From Pseudomonadota bacterium (lineage in GTDB: Bacteria > Pseudomonadota > Alphaproteobacteria > Micavibrionales > Micavibrionaceae), in NCBI GenBank assembly GCA_016198545.1, contig JACQIJ010000087.1, forward strand, positions 1-34,656: a DNA stretch of 34,656 nucleotides, in the 5' to 3' direction. This document shows, in pieces, positions 1-8,606 of this stretch. The position numbers and the translations under genes are program-made. The first letter of the stretch is position 1. Every line of letters begins with the position of its first letter. The notes beneath the pieces were generated by a model, which saw only the letters and a program-made list of their open reading frames with translations, had not been told where the DNA came from and ran no database searches.

Positions 1-559
1 CTGCTCGTCCCCACGGAATGTCGATCTCCTGCAGTGAGGGAACGTATTCCAATCCCTTGTCGTTCGGATACCGGGCCTGCTGATCGGCGTCGGTGTAACG
101 GCGCGTCCTGGCGCGTTCCAAGTCGCGCAGGCGGCTTTCGACCATCAGCGTGACCGTGGCGGTGGGGGCACCGTCCACGATTTCGACCGTGTCCATGCGC
201 CCGTCGAATATAATCACTGGATCGGAGACGAGAGCACGATCCTCGTCCAGAAAACCCAGATAGACCTTCGCCTTGCGGCCCTGGATCGGCTCGGAAATGA
301 CGTCGGCCAGGTTTTCCGTCTTCACGCCGGAAAGCTGTAGGCTCATTCCGGTCGCTCGCAGTTCGAGGGTCTCCTCGACCGTCGAGACGCGGCCCAGTGT
401 GCCGATGCCTTTCCAGACTTGCGAATCCCATTCCAGATCGCCGACGCCGGACCACAGGCGCGTCGTTCCCGAAAGGAAATCCAGCCACGCAAGCAGGATG
501 GGCCGCACCACCTCCTTTTCGGTTTCGGTGACGGCCGGTGCGTCCAGACGGTTCATCAT
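1..559 (-). CDS. phage distal tail/baseplate-region protein, partial (runs off left edge)
   Basis: Not in the ORF track because it is truncated. Minus-strand translation from ATG at 559 is open to base 1: MMNRLDAPAVTETEKEVVRPILLAWLDFLSGTTRLWSGVGDLEWDSQVWKGIGTLGRVSTVEETLELRATGMSLQLSG... Overlaps the upstream stop at 556 in the tail operon. Confidence 0.8.
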   Translation of the reverse strand, partial: MMNRLDAPAVTETEKEVVRPILLAWLDFLSGTTRLWSGVGDLEWDSQVWKGIGTLGRVSTVEETLELRATGMSLQLSGVKTENLADVISEPIQGRKAKVYLGFLDEDRALVSDPVIIFDGRMDTVEIVDGAPTATVTLMVESRLRDLERARTRRYTDADQQARYPNDKGLEYVPSLQEIDIPWGRA

Positions 560-1527
560 GGCAGGGCTTCTTCCAGTCGGAGTTGGTAGGTTGAAATCAA
601 AGGCGGCTTCGTATCATTGAAGCCGGAATCATCATCGATCAGGCGCATGACCACTTTCACGCCGCCTGTTTTCAGGGATTGCCGCACGACAGCCTCGCGG
701 ATGACCGGAGCGATGACGACCTGCCCGTATCCGTTCGCGTCTGTGACGGTATCGAATAAAATCAAGTGACCGCGTTCCGGCGACGTCTGGATTCCTTCCC
801 CGGCGAAGAGAATTCCTTCAATCCACGGCGCGAGACCGTCGATGGCAAGGCGGTTCCAGGCACCGCCGACAAGTTCCGGCTGTCCGGCGCCTTCGAAAAA
901 GCGCCCGCCAACCTGAAAGAGAATGTCGTCGCCGTTCTCGGCTTCAAGACCGAAGCCTTCCTCCATGCCGATATCAAGCGGTTCGCCTTCCTCCAGCGTC
1001 AGAAAATCACCGCGCTCAGTCAGGAACGGAATGCCGACATTCTCGCCCCAGATCTCGTCGCCATTCTCCGTCAGGAGAAAAACGCCGTCATCGCCGAACA
1101 GGAAAGCGTCGAACACGCCGCCGCACAGGGAGTTTTCCTCCAGCCCCAGCGGCACGGATTCCTCTATGCACAGGAAACCGCCGTCCTGCGTCATGTCATT
1201 AAAATCGTATTCGTCGTCGAAAAACGTCAGCCCCACGGCGGCCGCGTAGGCATCCATGCTGTCCGTGACCGTCCTGACCTTCGTCCTACGGAAATCGGGA
1301 ACCAGAAGCTTTCCCGAAGGCCCGCTCAGTCCGGCGATCAGCGCATCCATGACGGCGGCCTTGTTCTTCGGCAGCCTAAAATCCAGCACCGCAACCCAGC
1401 GCGATCCCTTGCGCCCGCGCGCCTGCATCTGGCCTGTAAGGCCGGAGACGAAACTGGAGGTGCGCGCACGAATATAAAAACTCTGCCCGACCGGATAGAG
1501 TCCCTCTGGCCAGTCGGTCGCGGTCAT
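556..1527 (-). CDS. phage distal tail protein, paralogue of the adjacent upstream gene, with a large internal acidic insertion
   Basis: N-terminus (WPEGLYPVGQSFYIRARTSSFVSGLTGQMQ...GSRWVAVLDFRLP...DALIAGLSGPSGKLLVPDFRR) matches the protein at 1524-2192. ATGA overlap with its neighbour. Confidence 0.8.
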   Translation of the reverse strand: MTATDWPEGLYPVGQSFYIRARTSSFVSGLTGQMQARGRKGSRWVAVLDFRLPKNKAAVMDALIAGLSGPSGKLLVPDFRRTKVRTVTDSMDAYAAAVGLTFFDDEYDFNDMTQDGGFLCIEESVPLGLEENSLCGGVFDAFLFGDDGVFLLTENGDEIWGENVGIPFLTERGDFLTLEEGEPLDIGMEEGFGLEAENGDDILFQVGGRFFEGAGQPELVGGAWNRLAIDGLAPWIEGILFAGEGIQTSPERGHLILFDTVTDANGYGQVVIAPVIREAVVRQSLKTGGVKVVMRLIDDDSGFNDTKPPLISTYQLRLEEALP

Positions 1528-2192
1528 TCTTGTGGCAAAACTTCTATGAGCTGGAGTTGAAAACTCGAACGCAGGCGATTGTCCGTCAGGTTGCTGCCTG
1601 CGTCATCGTCGATCAGCCGCATCAGAACGCGGCAGTTATCCGTAATCAGATCGCCGACCTCGACGGGATCCCGCAGGCGCGGTGCCACGGGGACGGAAGC
1701 CTCTCCGCTCCCATCGGCATCGATATTCTGCACGACCATGTGCGTCCGGCCCTCCGACGTCTGGATCAGGTCGCCCGCCAACAAAACGCCGGTCGCGGAC
1801 GGCGTAAAACCGGAAAGGCTCAATGTGTTGCCGGTGCCGCCATCGAGTTGCGGCGACCCCGCAAGAGAGCCTTTGGCTTTCAGCCTCCTGAAATCCGGCA
1901 TATGCACATAGCCGACCGGGCCTTCCAGGGCGGCCAGCAAGGCATCGATGCGGCGGGAATCACGGTCGCCGCGCATGAGCTGCAGCTGCGTCACCCACCG
2001 CGCGCCGTCGCGTTCCTGCACCTGAACATGGCCCGTCAAAGGGCTTTCAAATCGGATCGTGTTGGTGCGGATAAAAAACGCCTGCGACACCGGACGTAAA
2101 TCCAGCGGCCAGATAACTGTCGCTTCGGTCAAGAAAACCTCCAAAAGATTGCGACGCGAATCGGCGTTCGATTCGCGTCGCAATTCTTCCAA
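1524..2192 (-). CDS. phage distal tail protein (paralogue of 556-1527)
   Basis: WPLDLRPVSQAFFIRTNTIRFESPLTGHVQ...GARWVTQLQLMR...DALLAALEGPVGYVHMPDFRR; contiguous with the tail operon. Confidence 0.8.
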   Translation of the reverse strand: MEELRRESNADSRRNLLEVFLTEATVIWPLDLRPVSQAFFIRTNTIRFESPLTGHVQVQERDGARWVTQLQLMRGDRDSRRIDALLAALEGPVGYVHMPDFRRLKAKGSLAGSPQLDGGTGNTLSLSGFTPSATGVLLAGDLIQTSEGRTHMVVQNIDADGSGEASVPVAPRLRDPVEVGDLITDNCRVLMRLIDDDAGSNLTDNRLRSSFQLQLIEVLPQE

Positions 2193-2294
2193 AATATTAT
2201 TGAAAAAAGAGAGGGGCTAGGAACGCATTTTCAAGGTTACGGCCATTGTGCCTTGCAAAACGTTCCTGTTTCGTTCAGAGTCAGAATCATTGGC

Positions 2295-2332
2295 CATGAA
2301 AAAAGCCGGGGTTGCTGCCCCAGCCTTTCATG
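2295..2332 (-). terminator. rho-independent terminator-like hairpin within an extended inverted repeat
   Basis: catgaaaaaagccggggttgctgccccagcctttcatg. On the minus strand AGGCTGGGG-CAGCAA-CCCCGGCTTTTTT; the CATGAAA/TTTCATG ends are also complementary. Confidence 0.7.
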
Positions 2333-2451
2333 AAACCCGCAAATGTTGAAACTGTCTGCGGATCAAAACCTCAAAGGGATCGTAACCCGATCACCGGCCC
2401 TGGTCAATAAGGCAGTTTCTTCCATAAACCTTATGAACAGGAGTAGGACGA

Positions 2452-2778
2452 ATGTCTAACGCCCCCGAAGTAACTTGGACGACCAACCGTGGCAAATACG
2501 TTTACTTTGTGCATGCCATCAATACTAAATTCAGCAACGTGGCCGGAAACTACATTTTCGGTTACCAAGGCCGCGATAGTAAATGGTACGCTGTTTATAT
2601 CGGCCAAACTAATGACCTCGGCGCACGGCTTGCCGACCACGAGAAATTGCCGCTGGCGATCAAAAATGGTGCCACGCATATTCTCGCGCACACCAATAGC
2701 AACGAACAGGCGCGGCTGGCCGAAGAAGCCGATCTGATCGCGGTCTGCCAACCGATCTGCAATGATAAACTGAAATAA
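2452..2778 (+). CDS. small GIY-YIG-like nuclease domain protein
   Basis: ORF with upstream AGGAGTAGGACGA SD. GNYIFGY...WYAVYIGQTNDLGARLADHE...EQARLAEEADLIAVCQPICND resembles the GIY-YIG core. Opposite strand to flanking tail genes. Confidence 0.65.
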   Translation: MSNAPEVTWTTNRGKYVYFVHAINTKFSNVAGNYIFGYQGRDSKWYAVYIGQTNDLGARLADHEKLPLAIKNGATHILAHTNSNEQARLAEEADLIAVCQPICNDKLK

Positions 2779-3120
2779 TTAGCAGGATCGTTCCCAGCCG
2801 GAACAACGCACCGAGAATTCAAGGTGTGTAAGCGGCGATTCTGGACTGAACTTCACATCAAAACCGTATATCCATCCATCCTCTTCGCTTTTGCGGGGAG
2901 GATGGAATTTTTTGATCCAGCATTTTGTACCATCGGAAAGCTCAAAGTCGTGGTCGCGCTGCACATCATTGGGTAACCGAGCGAACAAGGCTTCCATTAC
3001 TTCGGCGGCGACACGCTCTTTTTGAGACGAGCCTTCCTTGATCAGCATGCCAAAAGGAAGCTGAGATATATTCGATTTTCCTTTTTCAACGCCCGTTTTC
3101 ATACCGTGATTTTCTCGCAA
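2779..3120 (-). CDS. hypothetical protein, convergent with and directly abutting the GIY-YIG-like gene
   Basis: 113-aa ORF; stop codon (2779-2781) immediately adjacent to the plus-strand stop (2776-2778). No family recognised. Confidence 0.55.
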   Translation of the reverse strand: MRENHGMKTGVEKGKSNISQLPFGMLIKEGSSQKERVAAEVMEALFARLPNDVQRDHDFELSDGTKCWIKKFHPPRKSEEDGWIYGFDVKFSPESPLTHLEFSVRCSGWERSC

Positions 3121-3178
3121 ATCCCTTTATAAAAGACTAACGTACATTGGAAAATAAGGTTCCCAAATCGATGGTTTA

Positions 3179-5680
3179 TCAATCAAACCTTCCTCCCCGG
3201 CGTTGCCATGAATCCACGACCTCGGCGCGGGCAGCGGCGGCGCTGGTGCGAACGATGCCCGGAATGCGGGCCGACAGGGCGCGGTCGACAGCCTGTTCGA
3301 CCTGGCGGGCGGTTGCGGCAGGATCTGCAGATCCGCGCGCATCCACATTGACCATGTAAGATGAACCGCCGCCCGACGCTTCCACGCCCAGCCTGCCGGA
3401 AGGAAGGCGCCGCAACGGCATGATCGCTTCCGGCCCGGCTTCGCCCATGAGGCCGATGCCTTTGGCCATCGGGAAGATTGTCGGCTGAAATACGACCGAA
3501 CCGTTTCCGAAGGCATGGACGGGCATGCCGTGGGCGAAAACATTGCCCTGGGCGCTGCCGAAGAAGTTGCCGATCACCTGGTTAAGGGAATTGGCCAGAG
3601 GCCCGGTGATCTGCGTGCGGATGATGAGCCGCGTGATGTCGGAGATCATCGAATTCACCATGTCCTTCCAGTTGACCTTTCCGGTGGTGGTGAATTCGAC
3701 GAGGGCATCCTCCAGCCCCTGCAGCATCCTTGTCGTGACCTGCTGGACCTGCGAAGCCATGTCTGTGGCCTCGTCGGCATAATCCTGCAGCGCGCGCTGG
3801 ACACCCGCCGACCATTCCTTGCTATTTTGCAGCATGGTGTCGCGGGCTTGTTTCGAGGCGACTTCAAATTCCTTCTGGTTTATTGCGCCTTCCTTGAGAA
3901 GCCCGTTAAGCTCCGCCATTCGTTCGTTGTATTTTTCCTGCGCGTTGACCTGTTCTTCCGTTAGCTGCTTGATGTCGTCGATCAATGCCTTGCGGCGTTC
4001 TTCCTCCTTGCGCTTTTCCTCCAGCGCCTCTTTTTCGTCGTACAAGGCTCCGGCCAGAAGTTCGACTTCCCGGCGCTGATTCTGCGTGGCTTCGGCGGAC
4101 AGGCGGCGGACGGCCTGGTCGATAAAGTTCTGCCGTTCCGATTTTCCCAGCGCGGCGATTTCAATATTCAGGGACTCGACGACCTTCTTGTTGGCCTCGA
4201 CGGTTTTTCCCTTTTGTTCGGCTTCCGCCTTTGCGCGCTTGTCCGCAGCCTCAGCGCGCTTTTTCTCGGCATCGGCTTCCTGGTCGGCGAACTGCTTCAG
4301 GCGCACGTTCCTGACTTCAAGCGCGTCCGAAAGGAGATTGCCGATTTCGTCAGCGTTGAATTCGTTCCGCAGGGTTTCGATCAAATCGATCTGCTTCTGA
4401 TATTCGGCTTCGATCCGAGCGGCACCCTTGGTGGTGAGATCGAACAATTGCTGTTCGAGGGTGTTTCTCAGGCTCTCGGCCTGCTTCGCCTGGTCCTCCA
4501 GTTTTTGTAGGGCAGCTTCCGCGCTGGCGGCACCCACCGTATCCCCAGTTCCGGCCCTGGCGTTTTTATCCGCTTCCAGCTTGCCTTTCTTGTCCTGCAG
4601 CTGCTTGCGCTGCTCTTCGAGACGGTCGATTTCTCCCTGCAGCCTGTTCGTCTCGACATGAAACGGATCGATGAGAAAGCCGAGCTTCCCGGCCTGCTGC
4701 TCCTGAGAGCCGATATTGCCCAGCCTCTTTTGCAGGGACTCTATGCTCTCGTCGAGATTTTTAATGTCGCGGGTGACGCCGCGCAGGCTTTGTCCCTCCA
4801 GCTTGAAATCGCCGCTGAAGAACAGCTTCATCTTTTCATAGGCGGTTCCGGCGTCCGCCGCCAGTTCCGACAGAAAAGTTGAAGTGTCGGCGATAATCGG
4901 GGACAGATCGAGCAGCGCCCGGCTCAGGTTCGCCGATATGACCTTGTGCAGCGTGGCCAGCTCGTCCTGCGCTTTTTCGGCATTGCGGAGCAAATCCTCG
5001 TCGAGCACCAGACCGAGATCACGCGCTCTCTGGCGCATGGTCTCCATCTCGGCGGAGCCTTTGGCCAGAAGCCCGACCATCGCCACGCCTTCGCGCCCGA
5101 AGAGATTATAGGCGACACGCGCGCGCTCGGTAGGATTTTCGATGCCGCTCAAAGCGTTGGAAACCTGGTTGATGATGGTTTCCGTGTTTTTGAGACGGCC
5201 TTCTGTATCAAGAACAGACACGCCCAGAAGCTCGAAGGCCCGTTTGGCCTCGCCGGTTCCCGCCGCCGCCTCGCCGATGCGGATCGTGAATTTCTGCAGC
5301 GCCTTGTCGAAACGCTCCTGCGACACGCCAGACAGATCGGCGGCGTAGCGCAATTCCTGCAGCGCGTCCGTGCTGATCCCGATATTGTCCGCCGTCTTGG
5401 CAATGGCATCAGCGGAGTCGATGGCCCGTTTCGTCAACAGGGCAAGGCCGCCGATGCTGGCCGCGCTGAGCGCCGAGGCGGCCATCAGCTTGATGCTGCC
5501 CGACAGGGACTTCGCCCGGCCGGTCAGGGATTCAAGGCCGCTGGAGGCGCTCTTGCCGCCTTTTTCAATTTGTTGAAGGGATTTCTCCCCGCTGGTGCCG
5601 ATTTCGACAAGCTCGGCCTTGACCTTGCCGCCATCCTCGACCGCCAGCCTGACGGCGTATGTGTGTTGAACCTTAGCCAT
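3179..5680 (-). CDS. phage tail tape measure protein
   Basis: 833 aa, long coiled-coil/alanine-rich protein with N-terminal hydrophobic segment (KLMAASALSAASIGGLALL) and C-terminal ARQVEQAVDRALSARIPGIVRTS; downstream of the tail chaperones. Confidence 0.9.
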   Translation of the reverse strand: MAKVQHTYAVRLAVEDGGKVKAELVEIGTSGEKSLQQIEKGGKSASSGLESLTGRAKSLSGSIKLMAASALSAASIGGLALLTKRAIDSADAIAKTADNIGISTDALQELRYAADLSGVSQERFDKALQKFTIRIGEAAAGTGEAKRAFELLGVSVLDTEGRLKNTETIINQVSNALSGIENPTERARVAYNLFGREGVAMVGLLAKGSAEMETMRQRARDLGLVLDEDLLRNAEKAQDELATLHKVISANLSRALLDLSPIIADTSTFLSELAADAGTAYEKMKLFFSGDFKLEGQSLRGVTRDIKNLDESIESLQKRLGNIGSQEQQAGKLGFLIDPFHVETNRLQGEIDRLEEQRKQLQDKKGKLEADKNARAGTGDTVGAASAEAALQKLEDQAKQAESLRNTLEQQLFDLTTKGAARIEAEYQKQIDLIETLRNEFNADEIGNLLSDALEVRNVRLKQFADQEADAEKKRAEAADKRAKAEAEQKGKTVEANKKVVESLNIEIAALGKSERQNFIDQAVRRLSAEATQNQRREVELLAGALYDEKEALEEKRKEEERRKALIDDIKQLTEEQVNAQEKYNERMAELNGLLKEGAINQKEFEVASKQARDTMLQNSKEWSAGVQRALQDYADEATDMASQVQQVTTRMLQGLEDALVEFTTTGKVNWKDMVNSMISDITRLIIRTQITGPLANSLNQVIGNFFGSAQGNVFAHGMPVHAFGNGSVVFQPTIFPMAKGIGLMGEAGPEAIMPLRRLPSGRLGVEASGGGSSYMVNVDARGSADPAATARQVEQAVDRALSARIPGIVRTSAAAARAEVVDSWQRRGGRFD

Positions 5681-6373
5681 TCTCGTCCATACCGTTGTCG
5701 TTCAGAAGCGGCAGGATGACGGCCTCGGCTTCCTGCAAAAGTTCGGAAACCGTTACCGTGTCGTAACCGCGCGCTTGCGCTATCTGGAGGGCCGCACCCA
5801 CGCCGATGCCGATGACGCGGCCGGAGGGGGAAAGACGCAATTGACCGAGGGATGCCATGAGCACATCCCACGCCTGGTATTCCTCCTCGTGGATCAGCTC
5901 GTGCTCGTCGTAGGGGCATCCTTCGCATCCGAGACCGAGGCTTTTGCAGCCTTGGCAATATTCCGGCCCTCCGCCGCGCTGGAAGTGCCAGCCGCAGAGA
6001 GCCTTGATGCGTTTTTTGAGGCGTTCAGAAGAACCTGCCGCAGCGTGAATTCCTGATAGAACCGTTCGCCCACAGGATATAAATCCATGACGGCGCGGAG
6101 GTTCTCCGGCGTGGCGGCGGCATCCTGTCCGTCCATCTCCACGCCCTTGATGGCGGTGACATGGCGCTCGGCAAGCTCATATATAAGGTATGCCTGGTAC
6201 ACGCCGTCCCTGGTCTCGGCATCGGCGTCCTTGGGGGCCGCCTTGTCGGAAGCCCGCCGCGCCGCCGCCTGTGCCGCCAGCATCGAGGCCGTGGTCAGAG
6301 GCGTGACGGTGGCGACGATGCCGTAAGGAAGGTCGAGATCGTAAGGTTCGTTTTTTTGTTTCAGGCTGATCAT
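5673..6373 (-). CDS. tail assembly chaperone G-T fusion produced by programmed -1 frameshift
   Basis: Zero-frame ORF (5894-6373) reads ...NAS-KN over TCA AAA AAC (A_AAA_AAC, 6017-6011). The -1 frame is open to a TAA at 5673-5675, encoding RIKALCGWHFQRGGGPEYCQGCKSLGLGCEGCPYDEHELIHEEEYQAWDVLMASLGQL..., and overlaps the tape measure ATG. About 233 aa predicted. Confidence 0.8.
5894..6373 (-). CDS. tail assembly chaperone (G-like, non-frameshifted product)
   Basis: 159-aa ORF between tail tube and tape measure genes, the position of the lambda G-type chaperone. Confidence 0.75.
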   Translation of the reverse strand: MISLKQKNEPYDLDLPYGIVATVTPLTTASMLAAQAAARRASDKAAPKDADAETRDGVYQAYLIYELAERHVTAIKGVEMDGQDAAATPENLRAVMDLYPVGERFYQEFTLRQVLLNASKNASRLSAAGTSSAAEGRNIAKAAKASVSDAKDAPTTSTS

Positions 6374-7635
6374 GCGTACTGACTCCCGTCCAGATCGTTA
6401 AGAAGAGTAACCGTGAGCATTTGACCGGCACTTTCGTTTTTCGCGCCGGTAAATTCGAACGTCGCCTGCACGCCGCCTGGGCCGTTGACGGCTACTCTGG
6501 GCTTTTTCAAATGAGCCTCATGCGCTGTAAACGTAATGGATAGGCCGGAGTCCAGCGTGTAGGAGAACTCCAGATCAATCGGATCGCCGTCCTGCGCCTT
6601 GTCAAAAAACGTCGTGTCGGCGAAACGGACATCGATGCTGCCCGTCAACGACGCCACAGTGGGATCTGCGCCGTCGATCTTGCCGTCGTCGCGGATGGTC
6701 TCGATGCGCTCCAGATTATTCGAATAAGTGAAGTTTCCCGCTGTCAGGTTGGCAACCGGGACGCCGCCGCTGCGGATCTCTCCTTGGAACTGGCTGATCC
6801 GTCCGAAAGTGAGCGTCTGGGGCGTGCCGCCGAGCGTGGCGCCGTTGCGGCCTTCGCCCTGGGCGACGACACTGACGGTGGCCGTCGCCGCGCCGGAACG
6901 CTGAAAGCTGAAGGCAATGGAATTAAGCACGACGCCTGTGTGCATGAAGAAAGCCGGAATCTTCGACAGGCCGACCTCGATGGAGTAGCTCGGCAAATCG
7001 TCGGAGCCGGACAGGAAGACATGGGCCGTCCCGCCGCCCGTCAGCGTATCGCCGCTGACTGTGGCCGCTGAGGCTGCCAGCGTGAAAGCGTTGCCCGCCT
7101 GTCCGGCGGTGTCGTGAACGACCCGCAGGCGCTGCGTTCCGGTCGGTCGGCTGTAGGTGGCGTCGTTGACATCGTCATCGCTGGAGCCGTTGAGAACGCT
7201 GACGATCTCGTCGACCGTCTGGATCCCGGTGCCCTGGATGTCGATCTCGTTGGCACCGGGCGTGTCATCGACGAAGGTGAATTCCACGCCGTTGATGGTG
7301 ATCGTGTCGCCTTGAGTGGGATTGATCGAAAAATCTATATAGCCTTCCGCCGCCACGTCGTCGGAGTCGGGATCGCCAAAAAGGCCGGTCAGCCAGAGGC
7401 CCAGGTAACGCGGATCGACCGGCACGGCGATGTCGCCATCATCGTTGATCACATCGCGCAGGGGCTGGGCCGGATCGCGCCCGAAGCCGAGCACCGGATC
7501 ATCAATAAGCCCTTGTTCGCTGCTGAGATTGCAGCTGGTAAAGGGCATTTTCCAGTAATTGCCCGTCGCGCGCTGCCCGTACGTGGTTTCACGCTTGAGC
7601 AGAAGCGCGGCATTCGAGCCGTAAGCTCTTGCCAT
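6370..7635 (-). CDS. phage major tail tube protein with inserted beta-rich domain
   Basis: 421 aa; MARAYGSNAALLLKRETTYGQRATGNYWKMPFTSCNLSSEQGLIDDPVLG...; upstream of chaperones. SD GGAGACTTGAT before ATG. Confidence 0.85.
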   Translation of the reverse strand: MARAYGSNAALLLKRETTYGQRATGNYWKMPFTSCNLSSEQGLIDDPVLGFGRDPAQPLRDVINDDGDIAVPVDPRYLGLWLTGLFGDPDSDDVAAEGYIDFSINPTQGDTITINGVEFTFVDDTPGANEIDIQGTGIQTVDEIVSVLNGSSDDDVNDATYSRPTGTQRLRVVHDTAGQAGNAFTLAASAATVSGDTLTGGGTAHVFLSGSDDLPSYSIEVGLSKIPAFFMHTGVVLNSIAFSFQRSGAATATVSVVAQGEGRNGATLGGTPQTLTFGRISQFQGEIRSGGVPVANLTAGNFTYSNNLERIETIRDDGKIDGADPTVASLTGSIDVRFADTTFFDKAQDGDPIDLEFSYTLDSGLSITFTAHEAHLKKPRVAVNGPGGVQATFEFTGAKNESAGQMLTVTLLNDLDGSQYA

Positions 7636-7659
7636 ATCAAGTCTCCATTGCTAGGGGTT

Positions 7660-7686
7660 AAAAAAACGCCCTCCGGAGAGGGCGTT
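7660..7686 (-). terminator. rho-independent terminator
   Basis: Minus strand AACGCCCTC-TCCG-GAGGGCGTTTTTTT: perfect stem plus T-run just upstream of the tail tube gene. Confidence 0.8.
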
Positions 7687-7745
7687 CGGTAGTTGTTGAC
7701 TTACCTGCGAAGTGAAGCGTTCATCGGATGGAAAGGAGATGAACC

Positions 7746-8168
7746 ATGAAACTGCATTTTCCGTGGACGGGGATCGAACAATCCCTAGAAGAAATAAAAA
7801 CCGCCACCGCCGCGAAACCGCTTTACGGACAAGAGACCGGAAAGGGTCTCTGGCTCGTCGGCGATCAGGGCGTTTACCTCATGCCCAACACGACGGACGG
7901 CAAACACAACCGCGACCGCAAGGAGAACGAAACCCTCCTTGTCGTCTACGCCCGCGAATGCGATCCCACCGCGCTTGATTTCGACGCTTGGTGGGAAAAC
8001 AAACGCGCATCGTTCGGCGGCGACGACGGCGTCGATTTTCTTGATCTGAAAACCATCGAAGATCTGACGGCCCAGCCTCCGAAGCCGACCGCAAGGCCGG
8101 AATACCTTGTGATCGACATCTCGCCGGAGCAGTTCAGCGTCGGCGTGGTGTGGCGTACGCTGCAATAA
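7746..8168 (+). CDS. DUF3085-like protein (plus-strand cargo gene)
   Basis: 140 aa; GLWLVGDQGVYLMPNT...VVYARECDPTALDFDAWWENKRASFGGDDGVDFLDL; SD GGAAAGGAG upstream. Assignment from memory of the DUF3085 pattern. Confidence 0.6.
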   Translation: MKLHFPWTGIEQSLEEIKTATAAKPLYGQETGKGLWLVGDQGVYLMPNTTDGKHNRDRKENETLLVVYARECDPTALDFDAWWENKRASFGGDDGVDFLDLKTIEDLTAQPPKPTARPEYLVIDISPEQFSVGVVWRTLQ

Positions 8169-8606
8169 TCACGAAAGCGGCGTAGCGGTTTCGTATTCCG
8201 CTATGAGGATAATCGTTCCCGTTTTTATCGCCGGACCGCCGATGACCGGCTCGATGCTGATCTCCGGTCTGCTGTAGGTGAGACCAGCCACCAGCCCGTC
8301 GAGATCGGCATGAGATTCCAGCGCCGCCCCGATCTGCAAAAGCAAGGCGTCGAATTTCTGATCCCTCTGGGCGGGATCTCCTTCCTCCATGTAAACAACG
8401 ACCTCGATGGCATGCTGGTAATAGGCGCTGCCGAAACCGCCGAGCACCAGATCGGGATCGCCGGGGTCGCCGTCATAAATGATGATCAACCCGTCACTCG
8501 GAATCTTTTCCGGCAAAACGGAATTGCGCTCCACGCGCGCGGCACAGCCGTCGCCCAGCAACGTCTTGATCTCTTCCAGTATCTCTTCGGCCTTACTTGT
8601 CGGCAT
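8169..8606 (-). CDS. phage tail terminator-like (minor tail U-like) protein
   Basis: 145 aa; position between DUF6441-like protein and tail tube; alpha/beta composition. Confidence 0.65.
   Translation of the reverse strand: MPTSKAEEILEEIKTLLGDGCAARVERNSVLPEKIPSDGLIIIYDGDPGDPDLVLGGFGSAYYQHAIEVVVYMEEGDPAQRDQKFDALLLQIGAALESHADLDGLVAGLTYSRPEISIEPVIGGPAIKTGTIILIAEYETATPLS

Noticed and set aside
766-1560. 264-aa plus-strand ORF antisense to the tail genes (also 4946-5719, 10052-10945, 10942-11703, 20212-21159)
   Set aside because: GC-rich shadow ORFs on the strand opposite well-supported phage genes; no recognisable motifs and poor start context.
5524-5958. 144-aa minus ORF overlapping tail chaperone and tape measure starts
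   Set aside because: Third-frame shadow ORF; the -1 frameshift frame explains this interval with conserved-looking sequence.
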